From assembly GCA_937949785.1 (NCBI GenBank), contig CALEDH010000008.1:234028-272770 (forward strand): a stretch of DNA of 38,743 nucleotides, in the 5' to 3' direction. Below, in pieces: positions 30,851 to 38,068 of this stretch. A program made the position numbers and the translations under genes. Every line of letters begins with the position of its first letter. Position 1 is the first letter of the stretch. Below the pieces are notes generated by a model that did not search any database, was not told where the DNA came from, and worked only from the letters and a program-made list of their open reading frames with translations. The stretch is from an uncultured Sulfolobales archaeon. GTDB lineage: Archaea > Thermoproteota > Thermoprotei_A > Sulfolobales > NBVN01.

Positions 30851-31714
30851 GTGATCAAGGATAGGGAGAAGGCTGGCTATTGGGAGGGAATAGTCTCAAT
30901 AATCATTAACACAATAATATTCTGCCTGAAGTACTACTTAGGCATTACTTATAACTCGATATCGGTTATTGCAGACGCTATCCACACGCTATCAGATGCT
31001 GCTACCTCAGGTATCGTAGTGATTAGCTTTTGGATAACGTATAAACCAGCTGATAAGGAACACCCGTTCGGCCATGGGAGAGCCGAGTTCATAGGTACTA
31101 TCATAGTTGGGACGCTTCTATGCGTTGTAGGTTATGAATTCCTAGCCGATAGTTTTAACAAGTTTATAAGACGTGAGTCCTTAATATTCAACCTAGGCCT
31201 CGTTATCGTGATGTTCTCATCTGCAGTGGTTAAGGAATTGATTGGTAGGTGGTCATTATGGTTAGGTTCTCGATATGAAGCCCCTATCCTAGTCGGTGAT
31301 GCATGGCATCATAGGAGTGATGCTATAGCTTCAGCATTAGTTGGTTTAGGAGTAGTTGTTGGTGAGAGGTTGTGGTGGGTTGATAGTGTTTTAGGTATGG
31401 GTGTTTCACTACTAATAGTTTACGTGGGGATTAGGCTAATACTCACCACCTCTAAAGAACTCCTAGGACGTTCACTACCCTCCACATTAGAGGAGGATGT
31501 ACGTAGGGTAATTTCATCAACATCTGAAAACGTATCAGATGTACATCACATCCACATCCATAGGTATGGAGGGCATGTCGAAGTCACCCTACACATAAGG
31601 TTACCTTCGGACATGCCGTTAAGTAAGGCACATGAAATAGCTACTCAGATAGAGAAAGAACTTAGGAAGAAGTATTCATGGGAAGTCACAGTCCATGTAG
31701 AACCTGAGGGATGA
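30851..31714 (+). CDS. Cation diffusion facilitator (CDF) family transporter
   Basis: 287 residues. Exports Zn2+, Mn2+ or similar divalent metals in exchange for protons. Six membrane helices (about 12-31, 36-58, 78-95, 113-130, 155-175, 180-195) are followed by a cytosolic domain ending in a metal-binding-like HHIHIHRYGGHVEV. Metal-site residues of helix II are seen in ADAIHTLSDA (Asp42, His45, Asp49 region) and of helix V in GDAWHHRSDA; HPFGHGRAEF is the typical loop. GTG 30851 is 12 bp after the methyltransferase-like gene, so they may share a transcript. Metal specificity cannot be told from sequence. Confidence 0.92.
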   Translation: MIKDREKAGYWEGIVSIIINTIIFCLKYYLGITYNSISVIADAIHTLSDAATSGIVVISFWITYKPADKEHPFGHGRAEFIGTIIVGTLLCVVGYEFLADSFNKFIRRESLIFNLGLVIVMFSSAVVKELIGRWSLWLGSRYEAPILVGDAWHHRSDAIASALVGLGVVVGERLWWVDSVLGMGVSLLIVYVGIRLILTTSKELLGRSLPSTLEEDVRRVISSTSENVSDVHHIHIHRYGGHVEVTLHIRLPSDMPLSKAHEIATQIEKELRKKYSWEVTVHVEPEG

Positions 31715-31768
31715 TTGAGTAGGTAGGAATTAAGCATATTAGATGTGAATAATTTATCAGTTGTTGTG

Positions 31769-31788
31769 AACACCTAGTAGTAGGTGTT
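31769..31788 (+). promoter_or_regulatory. Perfect hairpin covering the ribosome site of the NAD(P)HX repair gene
   Basis: AACACCTA (31769-31776) and TAGGTGTT (31781-31788) are exact complements with a GTAG loop. The right arm contains the ribosome site AGGTG (31782-31786), five bases before the ATG at 31792. The hairpin would hide the ribosome site in the mRNA, so it may control translation by temperature, by a ligand or by coupling. As DNA it could also be an operator. Confidence 0.55.
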
Positions 31789-31791
31789 AGG

Positions 31792-33393
31792 ATGGTTAGG
31801 TATAGGGTGAAGGTGTGTAGCGTCTCAGATGCTAGGAAAATAGATGAGTTAGCAGGCAGTAAGTTCGGCATTAACAGCCTATTACTTATGGAGGATGCTG
31901 GTTCTGCTGTGTTCTCCTTAATTAATGAGAAGTTCGGCGTGCTTGGAAGGAAGTTCCTCATAGTAGCAGGTACCGGTAATAACGGCGGTGACGCCCTCGT
32001 CGTTGCTAGACGATTACATGCGTATGGGGGTGAGGTGAGGGTCCTCATAGTAGGTGATCCGGTGAAATACCCTGAGCCAGCGAAACATAACTACGAAATC
32101 ATTAAGTCTTTAGGCGTTGACCTCAGAGTAGTTAAGGGGTTAGAAGACCTAAACGTCCTTAACGAATACTTAAGACAGTGTGATGTGGTTGTAGTAGGTT
32201 TGATAGGTGTGGGACTTAGAGGTGAGGTCTTAGGCCTCCATAGAGAAGTGATAATGCGTATTAATAGTAGTGGGAAGGTAGTCGTCAGCATTGACATACC
32301 ATCAGGTATTAACGCAGATACCGGTAAGGTATGCGGTGTTGCAGTAAAGTCTTACTACACGGTTACGTTCGGCAACCCTAAGTACGGCAACGTGCTTTAC
32401 CCAGGATATCATTACTGCGGGGAGCTCTACGTTTCAAGGCTTTCCTACCCTCCCGAGCTTTACAACTCCGACGAAATATACGCTGAGTTAAACGTACCTA
32501 TCCAAGTTCCTGAGAGGGTTAGGTGGGGGCATAAAGGGACTTTCGGTAAGTTCCTAGCCGTAGCTGGCTGTAGGTACTACTACGGGGCCCCATACTACGT
32601 ATCGTATTCTTTTCTAAAGGCTGGCGGCGGTTATTCAAGGCTTGCCGCACCTAGGTCTGTGGTCCCATACATCGCATTAAAATGTGGTGAGGTAGTGTAC
32701 ATACCGTTAGAGGAGACTTCTGAGGGGAGCATCTCTATGAAGAACTACGAATACGTACTCGACATAATTAAATCGTTCGACATAGACATAGTTGCATTAG
32801 GTCCTGGCATGTCAACTAATTCTGAGACGCAGCAGTTAATTCAGGAATTAGTTAGGGATATAGGGAAGCCCTTAATAATTGATGGAGATGGCATAACAGC
32901 AGTAGCTAAGGACGTAGACTTAGTGAGGAAGAGGAAATCACCGACAGTTCTAACCCCCCACACAGCAGAGTTTTCAAGGATTACCAACCTAGAGTTAAAG
33001 AAAGTCTTAGAAGACCCCCCAACCATTCTCAGAGAAACGTGTAGGGATTTAAACTCCTACGTAGTGCTTAAAGGAGCTCATACGTTAATAGGGTATCCTA
33101 ATGGTTACATCTACGTTAATATGACTGGGAACCCAGGTATGGCTAAAGCCGGTTCCGGTGATGTGTTAACGGGGACGATAGCCGCTATGTACGGTATTGG
33201 GTATAGGGATGTCGGGGATGCTGTGAGGATGGGTGTTTTAATACATGGACTATCAGGCGACCTAGCAGCTGAGGCGTTAGGTGAGGACGGAGTCACACCT
33301 GACGATATCTTAAACTACTTGCCTAGAGCTATTAAGATGTTGAGGGAAGACCCTGACTTAATAGTTGGTAAGTACATGCCGAAAATAATTTAA
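31792..33393 (+). CDS. nnr: Bifunctional NAD(P)HX epimerase/dehydratase
   Basis: 533 residues. Repairs hydrated NAD(P)H, a heat-damage product that matters in thermophiles. N-terminal epimerase domain (YjeF_N, about 1-220): VAGTGNNGGDALVVARRLH, VVVGLIGVGLRGEV and SIDIPSGINADTG. C-terminal ADP/ATP-dependent dehydratase domain (about 235-530): HKGTFGKFLAVAG, IVALGPGMS, LIIDGDGI, TPHTAEFSR, LKGAHTLI and the catalytic NPGMAKAGSGDVLTG near 445-459. Both active sites look intact and the length is that of the usual fusion. ATG 31792 lies behind a ribosome site that is buried in a perfect hairpin. Confidence 0.94.
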   Translation: MVRYRVKVCSVSDARKIDELAGSKFGINSLLLMEDAGSAVFSLINEKFGVLGRKFLIVAGTGNNGGDALVVARRLHAYGGEVRVLIVGDPVKYPEPAKHNYEIIKSLGVDLRVVKGLEDLNVLNEYLRQCDVVVVGLIGVGLRGEVLGLHREVIMRINSSGKVVVSIDIPSGINADTGKVCGVAVKSYYTVTFGNPKYGNVLYPGYHYCGELYVSRLSYPPELYNSDEIYAELNVPIQVPERVRWGHKGTFGKFLAVAGCRYYYGAPYYVSYSFLKAGGGYSRLAAPRSVVPYIALKCGEVVYIPLEETSEGSISMKNYEYVLDIIKSFDIDIVALGPGMSTNSETQQLIQELVRDIGKPLIIDGDGITAVAKDVDLVRKRKSPTVLTPHTAEFSRITNLELKKVLEDPPTILRETCRDLNSYVVLKGAHTLIGYPNGYIYVNMTGNPGMAKAGSGDVLTGTIAAMYGIGYRDVGDAVRMGVLIHGLSGDLAAEALGEDGVTPDDILNYLPRAIKMLREDPDLIVGKYMPKII

Positions 33394-33489
33394 GGTCTTA
33401 GTTAGGGAGTTATAATGATGTGTAGGCAGTAGCAATTTATTAAGAGGTATTTTGAGTTAGGTAAGGTGGTTCTATGGAGGTGCTGTATC

Positions 33490-34197
33490 ATGGGTGTAGA
33501 TAATGCGCGTGAGTTAGCAGTTCGTGAGGCCTTAAAATACTTAATAGACTTTGAGGTTATCGGGGTTGGCACGGGTTCAACTATTGATAGGTTAATCAAC
33601 TTCATGGCGTCTTCTAAGGACTTACTGCGTGGTAAGTACTTCGTAGCGTCTTCCACAGCAACAGCTCTTAAATTAAGAGATACGGGTTTTAAGGTATTTG
33701 ATATATCTTCTACGGACTGCGTAGATGTTTATGTGGATAGCGCTGATAGGGTTGATAGGAATTTAAACTTGATTAAGGGTGGTGGGGCAGCGCTCACTAT
33801 GGAGAAAATACTTGCTTACTACTCAAGGTTTAACCTATTTATAGTTGACTACGGTAAGTTGGTAGATAGCTTCGGTGGTGAAGACTTCATACCAGTTGAT
33901 GTGCTCCCTCAATCGCTTTCACTGCTTACCAACCAGTTAAGGAGGTTAGGCTATAAGTTCTCTGTAAGGCACTGCGGTAAAGGTAAGTACGGACCTGTAG
34001 TCTCCGATGTAGGCGGCATTATAGTGGACATCAACCTACGGGTAGGTGAGGACCTACTAGAGTTTGATAGGAGGATTAAATGCCTACCCGGAGTTATTGA
34101 GACGGGTTTATTCGTAGGTTTATCAGATCTAGTGTTAGTGGGTTATGCGGATAGGGTTGACTTATTGAGGGGTAGGAGGTTCCTCAGAATGTACTAA
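33490..34197 (+). CDS. rpiA: Ribose-5-phosphate isomerase A
   Basis: 235 residues from ATG 33490, which I chose because GGAGGTG (33476-33482) is seven bases ahead and the family starts near NARELAV; a GTG at 33466 would add eight odd residues with two Cys. Interconverts ribose-5- and ribulose-5-phosphate. Seen: GVGTGSTIDRLI (25-36), DSADRVDRNLNLIKGGGAAL (usual form is GADE; the Glu is Arg here), MEKILA with the catalytic Glu, and VVSDVGGIIVDI. Its last 36 bp overlap the end of the convergent mevalonate kinase gene. Confidence 0.92.
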   Translation: MGVDNARELAVREALKYLIDFEVIGVGTGSTIDRLINFMASSKDLLRGKYFVASSTATALKLRDTGFKVFDISSTDCVDVYVDSADRVDRNLNLIKGGGAALTMEKILAYYSRFNLFIVDYGKLVDSFGGEDFIPVDVLPQSLSLLTNQLRRLGYKFSVRHCGKGKYGPVVSDVGGIIVDINLRVGEDLLEFDRRIKCLPGVIETGLFVGLSDLVLVGYADRVDLLRGRRFLRMY

Positions 34198-35181
34198 AGC
34201 CCCAGGACCTCCTAATGACGTCCTCATAGTCAACCCTCCAGACAGTTTCATAGCTACCTCAACGGCTTCCTGATTATTAGGGGCTAACGCAATTATACAG
34301 CCTCCCCCACCAGCCCCAGTTATCTTAGAGCCTAGAGCACCTGCTGCCCTCGCAGCATATATTAAATCGCTTAACCTCTTATTAGACACTCCCAACGCGT
34401 CTAGAAGTCCTTGATTTACGTTCATTAACTCGCCAAGTAATGTTAGGTCGTTACCTACTAATGCTTTCTCAGCGTCCTCAACTAACATCCCAATAGTCCT
34501 AATAATATTATCCACTAGTTCTGGATGTCTCTCCCTCAACTTCCTAACCTTAATTATTAAGTCCTTAGTCCTTGCCTCCCTCTCAACATATCCAACCACT
34601 ATAGGTAGTGATGGGTTAACCTGTATTTTCTTTATCTCGTAATTATTACTTCCAAGCAGCCGTACCTTAATAACGCCGCCGAAGGTAGTTATCGAGGTAT
34701 CCATAGGTGAGGCAGTGCCTTGAACGCTCTTCTCCACCTCCCAACCAATCTTAGCGAGTTCCTCTTTCCTTAAGTCATAGCCTAATACGTTAGCGTAGGC
34801 TAGTATTGTAGCTACAGCCACGGCGGCGGATGTCCCTAAGCCAGCGCCTACAGGCATTTCAGACCTAACGAATAGGTTAACACCTCTGAAAACGTTTAAG
34901 TAATTAGATACGATGTCTACCGCGCTCCTTAAGTATGCTACAGCGGATAGGGTCCTCCCATAATCAGTCTCAACCACTAACTCATTACCTGCGAACGTAA
35001 CGGTTACACCAGGTAGTTGGAGGTCGGAAGCAGCTATCCTCACGTTACTATCGCCCCTCAACTCAGCACTCACATACACCCTCCTACCTATAGACATGAC
35101 TAATGCTGGCTCACCGTAAACAACCGCATGCTCTCCAAATAAGGTAACCTTACCTGGGGCTGATGCGGTAACTCTCTTCAA
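34162..35181 (-). CDS. mvk: Mevalonate kinase
   Basis: 339 residues of the GHMP kinase family. It phosphorylates mevalonate on the way to archaeal isoprenoid lipids. Seen: SAPGKVTLFGEHAVVYGEPA (7-26), the ATP loop PVGAGLGTSAAVAVA (about 110-124), QGTASPMDTSITTFGG, and the C-terminal KITGAGGGGCIIAL. TTG 35181 is the only start that keeps the conserved N-terminus. No other mevalonate-pathway gene is here. The gene ends within rpiA (36 bp tail-to-tail overlap), so the transcripts are antisense to each other there. It is divergent from thiL across a 142-bp gap with nested dyads. Confidence 0.94.
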   Translation of the reverse strand: MKRVTASAPGKVTLFGEHAVVYGEPALVMSIGRRVYVSAELRGDSNVRIAASDLQLPGVTVTFAGNELVVETDYGRTLSAVAYLRSAVDIVSNYLNVFRGVNLFVRSEMPVGAGLGTSAAVAVATILAYANVLGYDLRKEELAKIGWEVEKSVQGTASPMDTSITTFGGVIKVRLLGSNNYEIKKIQVNPSLPIVVGYVEREARTKDLIIKVRKLRERHPELVDNIIRTIGMLVEDAEKALVGNDLTLLGELMNVNQGLLDALGVSNKRLSDLIYAARAAGALGSKITGAGGGGCIIALAPNNQEAVEVAMKLSGGLTMRTSLGGPGALVHSEEPPTPQ

Positions 35182-35264
35182 ACCCTATAAGCACCCCCCA
35201 ACAACTCAATTCTTACATTTAATTTTTAACTTAAGTAAATAAGCTTTAGACTTAGCTGTATGAC

Positions 35265-35296
35265 GACTTAACTTAAGAAGTTAAAGTTATTAAGTC
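35265..35296. promoter_or_regulatory. Nested inverted repeats between mevalonate kinase and thiL
   Basis: An inner dyad TTAACTT / AAGTTAA with a 3-bp spacer (35268-35284) is nested in an outer dyad GACTTAA (35265-35271) / TTAAGTC (35290-35296). They lie in the divergent gap about 30-60 bp before thiL. They could form an operator for one or both genes or a leader hairpin. Confidence 0.4.
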
Positions 35297-35323
35297 CTTA
35301 ATGACTCTCATCGAGGAACTGAG

Positions 35324-36247
35324 ATGAGGTTATCTTCTGTCGGTGAGAGAGCTGTAATTAATAACATACTTAAAATTGTAAGTAAGTCATTTCCGGTAAG
35401 TGATATCCCATTAGGCGATGATGCAGCAGCGTTTAAATTAGGTGGTTCATGGCTCATATTAAAGGTTGATGGATCGTCTGCTAATACCTCAAAATACGGA
35501 TTCATGAGTTGGTATGACTTCGGTTGGAGGGTGGCCTCAGCCGCTGTGACGGATGTCATAGCTAAGGGTGGACGCCCATTAGGTATGGTATCATCTATAG
35601 GTGTGCCTAGAGACTATGATGAGTCAACAGTCTATGAAATAGTTAGCGGTGTGTCGGAGCTGGCCTCATCTTTAAACACGTATATCTTAGGCGGTGATAT
35701 TAATGAATCGTTAAGCGATGTCTGGCTTGACGTCGCCGTAGTAGGACTTACTGATAGGTTCATCCCAGCCACTGGGTTAAGGCCAGGCGAACAACTACTA
35801 GTAACTAGTTGCTTAGGACTGTCAGCAATACCATATATAATATATGTTAGGGGGTTAGACCCAACGCCGTGGACCGATACCTTAAACATTATATGGCGTC
35901 TGAAACCACCCATAGATTTCCTAGATATCGTTAACTACGTTAAGTCATCTACAGATATAAGTGATGGGCTGGCCTCGATTAGTAGGATGTTAGATTTAAA
36001 TAGTGTTGGATTAGCGATCGATGAGTTCCCACTTTGTAGGAGATGCTTAGAATTCGCTGAGGAAGTTGGTGTAGATGAGTTAGAATTCATTAAGTTCCTA
36101 GGTGAGGAATTTCAGATAGCCTTCACATCGGATGACACGCCTACTAGCAAATACTTAAAACTAGGAACCATTACGGATACCACCGGCATAGTAATTAAGG
36201 GTAGGAGAGCGGACTTCGGCTGGGAGTACTTTAAAGGCTACCGTTAG
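35324..36247 (+). CDS. thiL: Thiamine-monophosphate kinase
   Basis: 307 residues. It converts thiamine monophosphate to the active diphosphate. Seen: GDDAAAF (31-37), the ATP/Mg site; VDGSSANTSKYGF; WRVASAAVTDVIAKGGRPLGMV; YILGGDINES, matching the family GGDTN; GLRPGEQLLVT; STDISDGLASI; and FLGEEFQIAFT, matching the family GEEYEL. The substitutions (Ile for Thr, Gln-Ile for Glu-Leu) are mild. ATG 35324. With thi4 in the same window it covers two steps of thiamine diphosphate supply for the TPP enzymes here. Divergent from mevalonate kinase. Confidence 0.92.
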   Translation: MRLSSVGERAVINNILKIVSKSFPVSDIPLGDDAAAFKLGGSWLILKVDGSSANTSKYGFMSWYDFGWRVASAAVTDVIAKGGRPLGMVSSIGVPRDYDESTVYEIVSGVSELASSLNTYILGGDINESLSDVWLDVAVVGLTDRFIPATGLRPGEQLLVTSCLGLSAIPYIIYVRGLDPTPWTDTLNIIWRLKPPIDFLDIVNYVKSSTDISDGLASISRMLDLNSVGLAIDEFPLCRRCLEFAEEVGVDELEFIKFLGEEFQIAFTSDDTPTSKYLKLGTITDTTGIVIKGRRADFGWEYFKGYR

Positions 36248-36299
36248 AAGGGATTAACTAAGAGTTTGAAGATATGTTAGTGCTTAACGGTCTACGAGG

Positions 36300-36974
36300 T
36301 CATTCCAACCTTTTCAATAAGTAGTCAACCCTCTCCCCGAGGTTAATGACCGTGTAATAACCTCTAAACAGAGGGCCTGGATTTACTATTAGGGATCCGC
36401 TTATTGAGTCAACACCTCTGGCCTCATGCACATGCCCACATACAGTTAGCTTCGGCGTGTAGGACTCTATAAACCTTCTTAATACTTCTGAACCGATATG
36501 CAGGCCACTATATGTTAGATCTACTTTGGTGTTGTAGGGCGGTGTATGTGTGAGGAGTATTAGGTGTTTAGACGTGCTAACCTGCTTAAGAGTTCTAACA
36601 ACATAATCTATTAGGGAGTGGTAGTCGTCATCACTTAATTCGAAGTATGTGTGGAATGGTGAGCGAAGGCCCCCGCTAAAACCTACTATTAAGTAGTCTA
36701 GGTACGTGGTTAAACCTCCGTGAAGTATTGTTAGTTCCTTAAGATTAGATGATTTTATAAGTAGTTGGGGGTCATCCATATTTCCAAGTACTGAATATAC
36801 CTTCACATCAGAACTTCTGACGACATCTGATATAACCTCAAAAACCTTATCTACCTTCCCACCATAATCAGATAAATCCCCTGCTATGAGGACAACTTCG
36901 TAGTCCTCCCTCTCCATAACCTCCTTAAGAGTTCTCCAATTACCATGCACATCAGATAATGCTAGGACCTTCAT
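36300..36974 (-). CDS. Calcineurin-like metallophosphoesterase
   Basis: 224 residues with all metal ligands of the calcineurin-like phosphoesterase fold: LSDVHGNW (Asp8, His10), IAGDLSDYGG, VLGNMDD with the catalytic Asn-Met-Asp form of GNHD, LLTHTPPYN and VCGHVHEARG. It cleaves phosphate mono- or diesters using two metal ions; the archaeal substrates of this compact type are unknown. NPGPLFRGYY closes the fold. ATG 36974 is 11 bp after the stop of the tiny zinc-ribbon gene, so the two form an operon. It converges with thiL, 52 bp apart. Confidence 0.88.
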   Translation of the reverse strand: MKVLALSDVHGNWRTLKEVMEREDYEVVLIAGDLSDYGGKVDKVFEVISDVVRSSDVKVYSVLGNMDDPQLLIKSSNLKELTILHGGLTTYLDYLIVGFSGGLRSPFHTYFELSDDDYHSLIDYVVRTLKQVSTSKHLILLTHTPPYNTKVDLTYSGLHIGSEVLRRFIESYTPKLTVCGHVHEARGVDSISGSLIVNPGPLFRGYYTVINLGERVDYLLKRLE

Positions 36975-36985
36975 ACTCTAACACC

Positions 36986-37132
36986 CTACACGGTAAATTC
37001 GTGACCGCAGAAGGGGCACTTAACGTAATTACACTTACCACTATAGATTAACACGCTGCATGACTTACACGAATAAGCTCTAGCATAAATGGTGTCGAAG
37101 CTATGTCCGCATCTAGGGCATGTGACCTTCAT
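36986..37132 (-). CDS. 48-residue zinc-ribbon protein upstream of the phosphoesterase
   Basis: I translated this from ATG 37132 to TAG at 36986-36988. It has paired Cys motifs: CPRCGH (Cys5, Cys8), CKSC (Cys22, Cys25) and KCPFCGH (Cys39, Cys42) plus Cys34. This suits one or two zinc-ribbon knuckles and little else. GGTGG lies just upstream, and the phosphoesterase gene begins 11 bp after its stop. It may bind nucleic acid or act as a partner of the phosphoesterase. The conserved Cys spacing makes it a real gene despite its size. Confidence 0.78.
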   Translation of the reverse strand: MKVTCPRCGHSFDTIYARAYSCKSCSVLIYSGKCNYVKCPFCGHEFTV

Positions 37133-37341
37133 CCAACCACCTAATAATAACTACTTTAGGGATATTAAAACGATATATCCGTAACGGATCTAAAGGGTAA
37201 GAGTGGTCTGAAAGCTACATACCAGATAGAAGTACTATCAACTCTCATAGTAGACATCGTCTACAGGCTAACCATGACTTAAGTAAATAGAGTGTTAAAT
37301 AGGCTACGATCGTTTTAATATCCAAAATCAATAAGTAGGTA
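37133..37341. other. 209-bp divergent gap with a short startless open frame
   Basis: The gap between the zinc-ribbon (minus) and flavodoxin-like (plus) genes holds an open frame at about 37171-37280 that reads as LKATYQIEVLSTLIVDIVYR and then stops. It has no start codon and no recognised family, so it may be a gene remnant or chance. The flavodoxin promoter lies at about 37311-37322. Confidence 0.25.
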
Positions 37342-37875
37342 GTGTCCGACATGCGTGTAGGTCTCATATACTACAGTAGAAGTGGTAGGACTAGGGATGT
37401 AGCGAACTACGTTAAAGACTCGCTCATTAGGTATGGACTTCATGTAGACCTTTACGAACTAAAGTGTGAAAGATATAGGTATAACTTCCTACTCATACTT
37501 ATTGATACCTTATTAGGGAGAATTATAAAGTTCTCAGGCGTCGAACAACTCAACCCAGCGAGTTACGAGCTACTAATCGTTGGAACCCCTATATGGGTTG
37601 GTAGGGTAGCCCCTCCTATGAGGTCATTCCTCATCAAATATAAAGATGTGATTAAGACTGACACCGCGTGCTACACAACATCGAATCTTAGGAAGGGTTA
37701 CTCAAAGAAGCTTAGGAGGTTTATGGAAGGGCTGAATTACAATGTCAGCGCAGATGTTTCTATAGTAGATCTACAGGCAGATAAGAACCTCCTAGACGGG
37801 TTCATCTCCGATATCATCACCTTTACCACTGCAGCGACATCAGAAAGACGGCTTAAAACTACCTCCACCTACTAG
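37342..37875 (+). CDS. Flavodoxin-like protein
   Basis: 177 residues with a flavodoxin fold. Seen: the phosphate-binding loop GLIYYSRSGRTRDVANYV (about 7-24), and YELLIVGTPIWVGRVAPPMRSFL (about 74-96), where TPIWVGR is the flavin-ring loop common to flavodoxin/NADPH-quinone-reductase-like proteins. It should carry electrons through FMN. GTG 37342 lies about 25 bp after a TTTTAATAT box and is probably a leaderless start; ATG 37351 is an alternative. The C-terminus ends in a Ser/Thr-rich tail. No obvious redox partner is adjacent. Confidence 0.82.
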   Translation: MSDMRVGLIYYSRSGRTRDVANYVKDSLIRYGLHVDLYELKCERYRYNFLLILIDTLLGRIIKFSGVEQLNPASYELLIVGTPIWVGRVAPPMRSFLIKYKDVIKTDTACYTTSNLRKGYSKKLRRFMEGLNYNVSADVSIVDLQADKNLLDGFISDIITFTTAATSERRLKTTSTY

Positions 37876-37923
37876 GTTTACAATCCCCGGTAAGGTGTTT
37901 CAAGCTTATGCCCAGTACGTAGT

Positions 37924-37976
37924 AGGAGGTAGTGATGAGGTTTTACCTCCGGAAAGACGTGTTACACCAACATTAA
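37924..37976 (+). other. 13-residue leader-like ORF inside a self-pairing hairpin
   Basis: A strong ribosome site AGGAGGT (37924-37930) is followed by ATG 37935 and a 13-codon frame ending at 37976. GGAGGTA (37925-37931) pairs exactly with TACCTCC (37944-37950) inside the frame, so the ribosome site can be hidden by its own coding sequence. The TATA box of the TRAP gene lies downstream, so this would be on a different or longer transcript. Confidence 0.3.
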
Positions 37977-38026
37977 TAATATTAATGAATAATTGTTTAG
38001 AATGATGTCGCTACCGGATGATTAAT

Positions 38027-38041
38027 TTTTATAAATCTTAT
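38027..38041 (+). promoter_or_regulatory. TATA box for the TRAP permease gene
   Basis: TTTTTATAAATCTTA is centred about 33 bp before the TTG start at 38069. AGGTG at 38055-38059 lies between and serves as the ribosome site, nine bases from the start. Confidence 0.55.
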
Positions 38042-38068
38042 ACTCACTATATTTAGGTGTCATAGGAA

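Noticed and set aside
29000-31714. Complete type I restriction-modification or defence island
   Set aside because: No HsdS or HsdR gene is present; the neighbour is a metal efflux transporter and the N-terminal nuclease-like domain has lost its Glu.
4621-35190. CTTATA(A/G) directly before several starts (4633, 14448, 35181) as a new initiation signal
   Set aside because: Only three or four cases in an AT-rich genome; a whole-genome count against shuffled upstream regions would be needed to support it.
37925-38020. C/D-box guide RNA near the TRAP promoter
   Set aside because: GTGATGA at 37932-37938 matches a C box, but no CTGA D box lies at a fitting distance.
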